NCBI RefSeq assembly: GCF_003590095.1
Contig: NC_039490.1
Span: 5,473,834 to 5,537,833 of the forward strand
Length of the DNA: 64,000 nt
Direction: 5' to 3'
Source of the DNA: Trichoplusia ni
Lineage: Eukaryota > Arthropoda > Insecta > Lepidoptera > Noctuidae
Both the position numbers and the translations under genes were made by a program. The notes under the pieces are model-generated. The model was not told the origin of the DNA and searched no databases. It saw only the letters and a program-made list of their open reading frames with translations. Positions within the stretch are counted from its first letter, which is position 1. Each line of letters begins with the position of its first letter. Below are positions 1 to 9,535 of the stretch, in pieces.

Positions 1-416
1 TGGATGGTGATACAAGTAATAACATGCATTAGAAATACTGAAACAAATGCGAAACTTGATAAATTGCAATTATCTTTCAGAAATAATATAAACAAGAGAA
101 GAACTATAGGCTCAAAAGACTCCCTAAAATAGAATTCCTAAATCTAAAGCTAAAAGTAAAAAGAATTAGTTGAAAGGTCGCCTATTAAAACAATAACTTT
201 AAATAATCGTTATTTCGATTATCGGATTGTGAACCTATAATAATAAAATGGAAATAAGGCTTGTTCTCTTTCAGATCTTTCATATTGACTAGATAAATCT
301 TTTTTGTAAAGAAAAGGTATTCAGGTGGCCTAGCATCACCAATTTCAGTATTGTGTTGGTGGTTCTGATAGCGTGACATTGCTCTACACCAGTCACAGCA
401 AATAGTTAACGTAAAT
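1..416. other. AT-rich non-coding sequence
   Basis: No splice-flanked open frame, RNA gene or recognisable repeat was found here. The only open frame, 64 codons on the minus strand, has no supporting signal. Confidence 0.6.
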
Positions 417-428
417 AGATATCATTTG

Positions 429-654
429 TGGCTTCTTAGGTTTACGCGAATGCGCTAATTTTAGATTTTAGTTCCCGACGTTTCCACTTCAAATAATTAA
501 TTAAAATATGAAGGTAGAACGAGCAACATCTTCTGTCAAGACGAACGCCATCTCAGTCTGCCCGTGACCATGATACCTGCAAAGGTTTCGAAACGTCGGG
601 AACTAAAATCTAAAATTAAACCGCGATAAAATCCGTAAAAGTAGTTTCATTTCA
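429..654. mobile_element. 226-bp non-autonomous element with 12-bp target duplication
   Basis: The element is bounded by a perfect 12-bp direct repeat, AGATATCATTTG, at 417-428 and 655-666, which reads as a target-site duplication. Inside it is a perfect 29-bp inverted repeat: 456-484 against 590-618, containing gttcccgacgtttc and its complement. The middle carries a higher-GC stretch (about 535-590). I recognise the cgtcgggaactaaaatc motif as common in lepidopteran genomes, but I cannot assign a class. A 12-bp duplication is longer than that of most cut-and-paste transposons and would suit LINE-driven retroposition. The inverted repeat is internal rather than terminal, so a simple MITE label does not fit well. 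Confidence 0.75.
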
Positions 655-666
655 AGATATCATTTG

Positions 667-1618
667 ATCCTATTAAAATTCATCTAGAGTAGCTCAGTAG
701 TTTTCATTTGAAGTCGATATATGTTTTTGAGGTTAAGGGGGAGGTTTTAAATAAAAGTTGACCCACATTAAACGTGATCTTATGAAATCGGATCATTCCA
801 CATAACTTGAAATAGGTTGAATATCGTTTTATTGAACAAGAAGTCACTACAATGGGTGCCATTGAAGCTACCCTACATCTGTATTGAATGGCTCTAGTGA
901 ACGACGGAATGAACTTTTGAACATTGAGAGTATAACGTATAGTGCAATAGCAAAAAAATAACAATGATTGCACAATAATTGCTTCTGCAAATAATCATGA
1001 TCATGTGTGTTGGCCAAACGAAATTGATAATCTAGTTGGAAAAACAATAACACCCATTTTATTCTATTATTTAAAGTAAAAACAAAATTATTATAATTAT
1101 AAAAATAGAACACGTCGAAATAAAATTAGTTTTGCAACGATACACGTATAGATAATTTTATAAATAATTGAATTATCAAATCGAATTGAAAAATAATAAA
1201 ATTTTAGTTTGTTGAAAATTGCAAAATATGCAACTGAAACAAACATTAACAAAATAGTTGAAAAGCGTTTGTCCGCAAATTGCCGAGTGAGTGATCAAAG
1301 TGATTATTATAGCCGGCCGGCTTAACCGCAGCCAATAGCTTTGTAGCCTTTTAGTATTCTCCTCTTGTATACTTAATTTAGGTTTTATTGTTTAAGTGCT
1401 TGAAAATTTTCTTTTTTGAATGGTTTTGGCATTTTTGAGTAGGTACCTAAATTAATAAATTTATACGGATATTAAAAAAAATTGTTGAACAATGAAGTCA
1501 TTCTTAAATTAAAACCATGTATATTATTATTTTTTTTCTTTTAGTTGACTACTGGACAAATATCTCACCTAAATCCATCAAAATTAAACGTACCTAATTA
1601 ATCCATCATATTTTGCAG
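667..1618. other. AT-rich non-coding sequence with one GC patch
   Basis: This is mostly AT-rich with short overlapping open frames and no coding signal. Around 1261-1345 is a small GC patch that includes the 12-bp palindrome AGCCGGCCGGCT. No repeat copy was recognised. Confidence 0.5.
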
Positions 1619-1878
1619 TCGACTGTACATCAACCAATTATCAGTTAATAAAATATCAAAAAGTACAATCCGCAACAAAGATGAAAATAAACTCGAAACA
1701 ATTTAAACGTCAATAATAACAAACAACACTCAATCAAATTATCAATTGATATAATTCAATTAAATTTCACTGAAAAATAAACGGTGTTATTCAATTATCG
1801 TGTACAGAAAATCATTCGGTCAATTTATGAATTAAATTAATGTGTTGCAAGTGCTTCAAGCCCAATTGTAAAGGATTC
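1619..1878 (+). other. Possible untranslated exon, weak
   Basis: The segment begins after a pyrimidine-containing acceptor (ttttgcag, ending 1618) and ends at a GTGAGT donor (1879). The 260 nt are rich in CAA and AAC, a composition often seen in insect 5' leaders. It holds a short upstream-type frame, MKINSKQFKRQ then stop. The donor context (gattc|gtgagt) is mediocre and nothing nearby confirms transcription, so this may be chance. Confidence 0.15.
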
Positions 1879-3210
1879 GTGAGTGAACGAATTGAATGAA
1901 TATTTCGGTGAATTTCTTTAAAATGTTTCATACATTTTTTGGGTATAATTTAATTGGGTAATTAATAAAAGGCTTTCTATCAGAATGATCATTAATTAAT
2001 TCACTTTACAAGTGACTGAAATGATAGGAGCTATTTTTATGTTGGATTTAAGTTTAGGATACGGTACCTTAGAGGTGACACGAGATGTCGTCACTTCAAG
2101 ATGACCTCAGAAACTGATAGGCAACTCAAATGTTCACAGATGATGTATTTCTAATTGCTTATTTAATCACGGTTTATTTAGGTGTATTTATCGGGATCGT
2201 AGTCTAATTCTGAATTCAACCGAATCAATTCATCATGAGCTGCCGAGAATCTCTTTCTGGCTCAAGCTTTTTTTTGCAAAGATCAAGCATGGTACAAGAA
2301 ATAACTACAATAAAGATACAATAGTCATGCCGGATTTTTTACATTAAAACACGATTGAAAACTCACAACTACCCACAGAAATACAATACCAACAAAACAT
2401 TACAAAAGAAATAAGAAACATATTTTTAAGGCACTAACTTTTTATTATAATGCACAAAAAAAAACATATTTTGTCAAATCCCCAACAGCTTTCCAGAAAT
2501 ATTCCTTCTAATCGCAATATTATGCGTTATGCTACAAGAAAATACAGTACTGACAATTCTTTATTTTTTCTCGTCTCCGCTTAGGAATTGTATTATGCTC
2601 ACGTAAATGAGTATTCTGTGTAAGAAACATTATACGTATCATCTTTTTATGAGGCTTGAAGAAATTGATGCTTTAAGGAGACTAGGTTTTAGGAAGCAAA
2701 ATACTTAGGCTTTATTTATGGTTTTCGTATCTGAGATTCAACTGACAGTCTTGGCTGTCATACGACTATCATTGATACATACAGCTGGTATTCGCTGGCA
2801 CCGAAACGTTACGAATTGACAATCTTGCTACTACATTTCAAGGAAAGCGATCTGTATTGGCGGTTACACATCACACATCAATGCTATGACGTAGCAGATA
2901 AAAATCGTATTTTCGTTTTAGTCAATGTTTAGACAAAACTAGAGCATAGAGAAAAATGTACAATCAGCAATGCATTCGTGGTATGACCAATGGAACTGCT
3001 AGGTCGAAGGTCGTGGTATTGAAACCTACTAATCAATTCCTTTCGAATTTATGAACCTACAAAATAAGAAGGACTTGTTAAAACGGTTAAGGTGAAAGAT
3101 CAGGAAAAAGTCTTAGGCCCACATTAGAATATTTCTATTACATGTAAAGCCACTTCGAAGCCCTTGGGGCGGTTTAAAACTGAAACACCAGTCAAAGCAC
3201 ATTAGCCATA
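1879..3210. other. AT-rich non-coding sequence
   Basis: No gene, repeat or RNA was recognised. A small inverted repeat (tgacag/ctgtca) lies near 2743-2760. Confidence 0.5.
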
Positions 3211-3275
3211 CGATGGCTTGTCCTGAGCCTGGGTATCTTTGTGCATATGACTAAAATATTTGTGGAAACACCTCC
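3211..3275 (+). mobile_element. S1 SINE fragment (3' body only)
   Basis: The words gatggcttgtcctgagcctggg and ctttgtgcatatgac align with the body of the intact S1 copy at 24671-24887. The tRNA-like head is missing. It is too short to date or bound. Confidence 0.55.
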
Positions 3276-3302
3276 CTTTATCCGTCATCCATCCACAGAT
3301 TT

Positions 3303-3342
3303 CTTCTTCCCACTGCTGAGCATAGGCTTCCCCTTTCTCGAG
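3303..3342 (-). mobile_element. RTE-type LINE tail fragment
   Basis: The word cccactgctgagcataggc is the reverse complement of the conserved 3' end of lepidopteran RTE LINEs, whose ORF end reads GEAYVQQ (compare 7483-7545). It may instead be the tail of a LINE-dependent SINE such as S3. Confidence 0.5.
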
Positions 3343-4645
3343 CCAGCCTCATCCAGACCCGAGACCTGTATTTTCAATTCCTTAGTATCTCTTTATTCTT
3401 GCACATTCCAAAAGAAAATCTATGGAGTACAAATGATAAAAGGCAGTTAACTAATGTTTGTACAACAGCACCAGGTATTCACGCTGAACTCAGCCATTGT
3501 TTGCGGCTCAATGCTCGGTTCAACGACATTAGCTCATTCAGTCAGCTTTATTAACGTAATTACCGTCCCATACGCTCCGGACAGTTCGTTCACTTGTAAT
3601 CATTCGATTGTGTGTTGTGTACCTACTTGTATGTACTTGTTTGATTAAAAATTTTATTTGAAATTTTTCAATATTCCATTTTTGTGACTCGGCGAGGATA
3701 TTTATTTATTTATTGAAAAAAAAAACTCTGCTGAAAATAATATTCTTGTCTTTTTTTATATTTCATCCAATTTTAAAAGTTGGTACATATTATATTTCCC
3801 TCAGATTTTTTGTTCGTCACTTTGTCTGCCATTGTAGAACGACATTTTTGACTGGACAAAAATTTGAAAAGTTATGACCGACACGTATGATCATAATTTC
3901 ACTTGAAATTGTAGGTATTGAAATATCGTATTACTAATCACTTTATGGTTAATTTTAATTCTTAAAATGGACAGAGTACAGAAAAACATGAAGACTTGAG
4001 GTAAAAATTAATATCGTATAAAGTATTTACAGTAAAAATACAAGCTTTTTCGAGGTTTCTTTTATTTGTATGCAAATTGCATGTCATTATTACCTACCCT
4101 TCGATATAACCTTCATTCGATTATATTATCATTTATCTTACAGTTTTAGTCTTTCTCACCTACGAATACCTACAACTTCCGTTACTAAAGCCTTTTATTC
4201 TAACTCAAAATTCTACACCGTACGTCAAAAATACACAATGCTGTGTTCAAACTGTTGCTAAATCGGCTAAAAAGCCGACGCAAGCCTCCCGAAGGAGCAA
4301 AAAAATCACTCTTTATTATTCGAGGTAAAATCCCGTGAAATCTTAGCATTAATCTTCAAGTTTGCAAAGAAAAGAACCCAGTTTATTGGGTCAAACGGAC
4401 CCTGATAATACAGACGTCGGGTCAGAATATTATGTAGGAATGGAGGTACGTAGAACTATTTTTTTGAAATGTTTGACCTTAAAATGGTTTGTTGCTACAA
4501 TATTTTCACACGTTAATTTTTTTCTCCTATTTTTTTTTTTTATCAATGTTACTTTAAAGACTAATAACAAACAATTAATAAAAGCAAAAAGATAATAAAT
4601 ACTACTGGCATGCACTAATATTTTGCTATGCACTGAGGCACACTG
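3343..4645. other. AT-rich non-coding sequence
   Basis: Several open frames of 60-77 codons overlap in different frames and show no splice or composition support. No repeat copy was recognised. Confidence 0.5.
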
Positions 4646-4740
4646 TTTAAACCACGAATGTACTGCGACTACCCAGTCGCAGTACATACAATCTTCGTGC
4701 ATGTGACTTGAATGTTTTAGAAACCCCTGAAAGGTAAAAT
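4646..4740 (+). mobile_element. S1 SINE fragment containing a hairpin
   Basis: Flanking words ccacgaatg and gtgcatgtgacttgaatg match the S1 SINE body. The SINE sequence expected between them is replaced by a perfect 12-bp stem (4659-4670 with 4675-4686) around the 4-nt loop ACCC. Outer bases cacgaa and ttcgtg could extend the pairing after a bulge. It is probably a decayed, locally rearranged SINE. Confidence 0.5.
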
Positions 4741-4831
4741 CAAAAGTAATTCGAAAAAGCCAGCCATTGGTCGACTTCAACATTTTCCACAAACAGATCA
4801 TAAATTATTATCCAATAGCTATTACTGCGTA

Positions 4832-5117
4832 AGTGAATCGGTCACAGGTTAATTAAGCTACGCTTGACGTGGTTGGTCTGTGTTTCGGAAGGCACGTTAA
4901 ATTGTGGGTCTCGGCTGATATTCCTACATCTTTGGCAGTCGTTACAGGTAGTCAGAAGCTTGAAAGTCTGACACCCAGTCTAACCAAGGGGTATCGTGTG
5001 CCCAGGTAACTGGGTTGAGGAGGTCAGATAGGTAGTCGCTCCTTGTAAAACAGTGACACTTAGCTGAATCCGCTTAGACTGGAAGGCGACCCCAACATAG
5101 TTGGGAAAAGGCTAGGC
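4832..5117 (+). mobile_element. Family C repeat, near full length
   Basis: This is one of six family C copies here (others 41461-41709, 47525-47760, 49578-49690, 55533-55848 and 56203-56358). Shared words in order are taagctacgcttga, tttcggaaggcacgttaaat, gtcgttacaggtagtcag, gcccaggtaactgggttgag, aggtagtcgctccttgtaaa and ccaacatagttgggaaaagg. At least one copy ends in a GAT microsatellite, as many LINE and SINE tails do, so it is probably a retroposed element. No coding frame survives. The class is inferred, not shown. Confidence 0.85.
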
Positions 5118-5184
5118 CAGAGTATACGTAATACATGAACTGCACAAAAATAGTGTGAAATGAAGCAATGACAAATGACGTTAC

Positions 5185-5415
5185 ATTCTCAATATTTGCA
5201 TCAGACAATCGCCTACCATCATCACTTAAAGCAAGAGTATTGCATATGTGGAAGAGAGATGGAGCTCCACGCTGTGTAATGCGCTGTCTCCCTTCAACAA
5301 CTGCAACAGTCCAGTCTTAAAAGGTGGTAGTGGTCCCAAGGCCTATTATACCTCGTCTCACAGGTCTGACGGGATTGGGCGCATTCCTTAACGTTCCGCA
5401 TATACATGCGCAAGA
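5185..5415. repeat. GC-elevated block, probable dispersed repeat
   Basis: The block has clearly higher GC than its surroundings and contains ggagctccacgctgtgtaatgc and cctattatacctcgtctcac, words I associate with lepidopteran dispersed repeats. No second copy occurs in the window, so its repeat nature rests on recognition only. Confidence 0.35.
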
Positions 5416-6640
5416 GTCGATTGTGTGATGTCAAGACTTTGGTCGCAATAAGTGAACTGGGTAAATTGGGTTATTGGTTTAATAAGTATTTTTAATTTTT
5501 AGTTGTTGTTCGTTTGACCGTGGAAACCAGTAATTGTTTTTCTTAAGGATTTAAATATTATTTAAGAAGAATTTAAACTGCTCACTGAATCAGAGAAGAC
5601 TATAAATTGCACTCTTTATTTTACTAGTTAAAAAGAGTTTTAAATATTTTTATATTAAGTCAAGACATAAGTACATAATATCATCGATCAAATTTTTGCA
5701 TTTACTTTAAGGTTTTCAATCTCATAAGTTTGAACCCAATACCATATTTCACGTAAAAGCAATCAATAAAACACGAAGAAATATCAATTTCGAAAGCAAA
5801 CAAAACATCTATTTAACATTCCAAATCCAAAACAAATCACAATCAAATTACAACCGAAATCGCAACTTCAAATTCAAAAAACGAATCTGTCAAATTGCAA
5901 GTCGTCGTATTCGAGACCAGTGGTGTGCGCACGCGCCTACCGGTTCCGAACAAAAGGGAAAGGGCGAGGATGCCATAGAAACCGAAAGGGAATACCACAT
6001 TCTTAAGACTCGTTTGATGCTTCGATAATGTAGCAAACTGGTTTTTATCAAGCTTTAGTTTAATTTGTGGAGAATTTTGATCGGTTTTGTGTAGGTATTT
6101 GGAGCGAAGTGATGATAGCAATCGTATTTCTTCAATTTCTGTAGGAACATTATTCCTTCTCTATATGGGGACAGATCTTCGGCAAGTCATTGGGACAGTT
6201 ACAGACTAATGTCATACTAATAAAAACGATAAAACGCGTATTTGTCAGGTTTGCCAGACTAGTTTTGAACCCAACCAAGGAGTTAAGGACTCCTCATCAT
6301 CACGTCAGTAACGAGTCGAACAGTTCGAGTATTCGATTGAAGTGCCTCTTAAATGCAGCTTAGCTTGCAAGCATGGGACAGTAATCCGTATGATTCATAC
6401 ATTTTAATGTTCCTTAAAATACCCATGTTTGTAAAACACAAATTCTAAATAAAATAAGTAGTTATAATACATGTGTTTTATTTTCAATCTTACATGTTTG
6501 GAATCACGATATCTCTGTAAATAAATGCAAAATTGTGGTCAAGGTCTTTAAAGTTCACACGTTTGTAAGTTCATTCAACCGACGCAATATGATTTAAAAC
6601 ATTTCAACTAATCAACTTGTTTTAATATTATTTCTTTTAG
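5416..6640. other. Mostly AT-rich non-coding sequence
   Basis: Apart from the weak minus-strand frame at 5843-6121, nothing coding was recognised. The segment ends in a good plus-strand acceptor context: ctaat branch-point-like bases near 6607 and tttcttttag ending at 6640. Confidence 0.45.
5843..6121 (-). CDS. Unsupported 92-codon open frame
   Basis: The frame has an ATG start and a hydrophobic stretch near residues 42-57 (VFPFGFYGILALSLLF), followed by GTGRRVRTPLV. It overlaps a locally GC-rich patch (about 5885-5990, with gtgcgcacgcgcc). No homologue is recognised and there is no Kozak, splice or poly(A) support. It could equally be an untranslated exon, promoter DNA or chance. Confidence 0.12.
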   Translation of the reverse strand: MLSSLRSKYLHKTDQNSPQIKLKLDKNQFATLSKHQTSLKNVVFPFGFYGILALSLLFGTGRRVRTPLVSNTTTCNLTDSFFEFEVAISVVI

Positions 6641-6655
6641 ATATAGTTTTCACAG

Positions 6656-6784
6656 CGGCATTATGGGACTACGATCTCGACAGACCTTTCTGCTTTCACC
6701 AAAGTGAAGAAAGGTGATATGGAAACCTCCGTGAAATGGACCATCCAGATCGATCCTGTAAAATGGAAACTAAAGTCACTTTGA
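6656..6784 (+). CDS. Candidate terminal coding exon, product unknown
   Basis: After the acceptor-like ttttcacag (ending 6655) a 42-codon frame runs to TGA at 6782-6784. It begins RHYGTTISTDLSAFTKVKKG and continues with GDMETSVKWTIQID. The balanced amino-acid use and raised GC contrast with the AT-rich flanks. Just upstream are a branch-point-like ctaat and a second acceptor, tttcttttag (ending 6640). Using that acceptor would put a different frame in use (ALWDYDLDRPF, stopping at 6714-6716). The minus strand is also open across the same block for about 44 codons, so strand and frame are unresolved. No clear poly(A) signal follows. It could be a real last exon or a captured gene fragment inside a repeat. 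Confidence 0.3.
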   Translation, partial: RHYGTTISTDLSAFTKVKKGDMETSVKWTIQIDPVKWKLKSL

Positions 6785-6799
6785 TAGGCTCAACGTTTC

Positions 6800-7354
6800 A
6801 GAGTTTAACTAGCAAGAGGCTGCGGTTAAATAACTTTTTCGAGTAAATATAAAAAAGTTAATTTTATATTCTTTAAATAACGTAATAAGTCTATTGAAAG
6901 CTACGCAACTTTAGTAGGTTCTGGTTTTCAAATTACTATAGCATAATAATATTTTCAGTCCATAAATAGAAAAATGAATGAACTGGCAACATAATGATTA
7001 CCTGTATCCAAACTACGAATCAATTCAAAGTGGAATCCTATTTGGCGCATTCAAATTTCGAATCGAACGAATGAACGATAAAACTACTAATAGGAATGGA
7101 GACGGGAGCTAAATCAATCATCAATATCAACGAACGAAATCTCTTTGCGAATGAAAATTGAAATCGATGAATTATAGCGTTTCGATAGGACGGCGTGAAT
7201 CGAATATGTAAATAATACAATAAAATGCTTCACTATTGGGATAGTGCTTTGGGAAAGCTTTGGCTGAATTGATTCTACGTGTCTAGATTTCAGGAATGGT
7301 TATTATGGTTTTAGTACATGTGTAACTATTTTTGCAATTCCTAATGGTTTGTAT
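6800..7354. other. AT-rich non-coding sequence
   Basis: A 60-codon minus-strand frame (7038-7220) has no support. A CAG|GTAATC donor-like word on the minus strand near 7003-7010 has no matching acceptor. Confidence 0.45.
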
Positions 7355-7545
7355 AATTTCCGATCGGTGGAGACCACGTACCACCAAGTGCAGCGTGGGG
7401 CTGCCACCTGCCAGATTGACCGACGACCTGGTGAAAGCCACTGGGTCTCGTTGGATGCAGGAGACAATGAACTGGTCGCACTGGAGAACGTATGGAGAGG
7501 CCTATGTCCAGCAGTGCACAGCTATAGGCTGTGATGATGATGTTG
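7355..7545 (+). pseudogene. 5'-truncated RTE-type LINE, 3' end of the reverse-transcriptase ORF
   Basis: In one frame this reads GLPPARLTDDLVKATGSRWM, then WSHWRTYGEAYVQQ, then TAIG. This is the C-terminal end, after the polymerase domain, of the lepidopteran RTE-clade LINE ORF, where related copies read RWTDDLVK..GSRWM and GEAYVQQW. The catalytic polymerase and endonuclease parts are absent, as expected from 5' truncation during target-primed insertion. After the ORF end comes the tail gatgatgatg. The usual stop at the ORF-tail junction is disrupted, so the frame reads on into the tail and beyond. It is a dead copy. The same 3' tail appears on SINE-like copies at 37838-38010 and 31561-31690. 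Confidence 0.8.
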
Positions 7546-8461
7546 ATAATTTCCGAAGAGGTTTTACTGATTTTCGGTATTTTTTTTCTTCTTCTTGAAT
7601 GATTGATGTACAACCAAGTGTCAGAGTTTTAAATCTCCTGCTGTAGGCATGTAGGCCCCTGATATAGAATAGCACACTCTTGAAAATTATTTTGAGGTGG
7701 GCAAGGTTCGATACATCGGAAAAAGATTTGAGTATTCTCCAAAAAAAAAAACCAAACGGATAAAAGTTATCTGTGCATAAATAATATTATGTGTTTTGGG
7801 AAATTAAATCCTGGAGAAAAGAAAAAAAAGAAACGTGTTTGGGAAATGAAGATAATTAGATTAGCTACGATTCACCGCTAAAAAATATCCATTCGGTTGA
7901 AACATCGGGCATAAAGTAGCCTGGTATGATCTGAACACTGGACATTTTGAAGCCTGCATACGCGTACATAAGTGGATAAGTCACATTGCTATTTTCCCTA
8001 CGTATATCGAAGCTGCACTACGTCCATACAAATCCATACAAAGAACCCCAAGGTCAACACGACACTTAACACCTGCCTATAGTTAAATCTTTGTTACTGC
8101 CGACAAGCATTTACGTTAAATTTTTATTTCTAAAACATTGTGTTAGCTACATTAGGTGAGCGGCATTTTATAGTTACCTTAACCCATTAAAGTCTAAATT
8201 GCATTGTGATTGTATACTTGACATTATGCATCAATCAAAGGTGCATACAAAATGTACAAATCGAAAATGACCTTAAGCGTTTCAAGATGAGTAATTAGTG
8301 ATACGGTTACTGAGGCAAAAGTTTAGCAGGCAATTGTTTTGAAACCTTTTGTTTAAGAAGAAATAGGTGGAGATATTGCTGAGGATGTTTCTTAATGCAT
8401 TATAAGGCTAGGTTTGGAAATAAATCAAGAAATTTTTAAAATGATTTCCGCAGTAAATAAT
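7546..8461. other. AT-rich non-coding sequence
   Basis: No gene, repeat or RNA recognised. Confidence 0.5.
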
Positions 8462-8580
8462 TTAGTCCTTGTGTCGCTGGGTCGCAAAACATTCAACAAG
8501 CATTCGTACCTAGATCACAAAAATCTTTGTAGGGATCGAACTCGCGACACGTTGCTCATAGCTGGCAGCGATTTCATTCA
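8462..8580 (-). mobile_element. S1 SINE fragment, minus strand
   Basis: The reverse complement contains a B-box-like gagttcgatccc preceded by tgtcgc, then gatct and cgaatgcttgtt, the same order as in the intact S1 copy at 24671. It includes the tRNA-like B box but not a good A box. Overlapping open frames are by-products. Confidence 0.6.
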
Positions 8581-8959
8581 TCATGACATGATGTGCCAAT
8601 TTCATTCATTTAATAATGAATCATACTCACGACAGTTACAATAAAAATATAGTTTCTTTGATCGTTAACCATTTTAAATTATTGTATTTTGCCTTCAGGG
8701 CATAAAGTTATAAAATACACTTTTCCTTTGACAAAATCTACATAATTATAAAAGTATGTGCACCTAACTATCAATCTAAAGCGTCTCTACCATTTTATAC
8801 TTCCTATATCACCTATACAAATAATTTAAAATGATTGTGACCTTCTAATAGCCTGGAGAACTCTTCAAGTGGTCTAGATTTATCTGTCATGTTTAAATAA
8901 CAGTTAAAACACTGGTTTATTGGATAATCGCTAATAAAAAAAAATAAAATACATAATGT

Positions 8960-9030
8960 GTAAAAAATAATCGTCATGGTTCATGAAATACAGCCTGCTT
9001 GCAGACCTGTCATCAGCGGAGCCTCGGTAA
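8960..9030 (-). mobile_element. Family A repeat fragment, minus strand
   Basis: The words gttcatgaaatacagcctgc and gacctgtcatcagcggagcc are the reverse complement of the family A core (ccgct..gtc..caggctgtatctcatgaacc). Family A recurs at 16738, 21805, 31345, 33228, 48578 and 53022. I recognise it as an abundant lepidopteran repeat but do not assign a class. Confidence 0.6.
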
Positions 9031-9402
9031 TAACTTTCTGATTTTGACCCTGCAATTACCGAATCCTAAAGAACTAAAAATCGTGTTTGAGAATTCTGGT
9101 ATTATTGCTTCTAAAACTGTATTTTTATACGTATTACTCTCATCTACCATTCCACTTCCAACATCAACTATAATTACTATTGGTGTATAAACGTGAACAT
9201 ATCTATGAATAGAGTGGTCGAAAGGAAGCGTACTTGGCCCACTTGAGTGTTTCGAAACAGCAGCACTCTGAGTCTCTGAGATCGAGTGAACGGGTTTCAA
9301 GGATGCCGCTACAATTGCAAGTAATGTTGTAATACTATCAACCCTGTAATTAGCTTTACTTGTTTTTGTTGGAATATCTTTTGTATTTTTATGTCTTTTC
9401 AT
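9013..9402 (-). CDS. Unsupported 129-codon open frame
   Basis: The frame is Ser/Thr/Val-rich, with pieces such as LLAIVAASLKPVHSISETQS and YTPIVIIVDVGSGMVDES. It lies exactly between a family A fragment (ending about 9030) and a family D fragment (starting about 9404) and overlaps the former, so it may be internal sequence of a decayed element. No domain is recognised. Confidence 0.15.
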   Translation of the reverse strand: MKRHKNTKDIPTKTSKANYRVDSITTLLAIVAASLKPVHSISETQSAAVSKHSSGPSTLPFDHSIHRYVHVYTPIVIIVDVGSGMVDESNTYKNTVLEAIIPEFSNTIFSSLGFGNCRVKIRKLLPRLR

Positions 9403-9403
9403 T

Positions 9404-9535
9404 CATGGGAAATCTTTTTTGGAAGATGCCTCCTGGTTTCTTAAAGGCGTACACGGGGTCACAGGTCTAACAAGCACCTCTGCTTACCCGCATAATCTGA
9501 CCAGTCTCCTGGCATCTACCCCTGATCTATAGAAG
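9404..9535 (+). repeat. Family D repeat
   Basis: The word aaaggcgtacacggggtcac recurs with one change near 22383 (ggggacac), with catggga upstream and caggtc(t/c)aac downstream in both. The copy here includes tctgcttacccgcataatct. The class is unknown. Confidence 0.6.

Noticed and set aside
4430..4801. 123-codon minus-strand ORF
   Set aside because: It runs through a SINE fragment, a hairpin and a T-rich tract, without coding composition.
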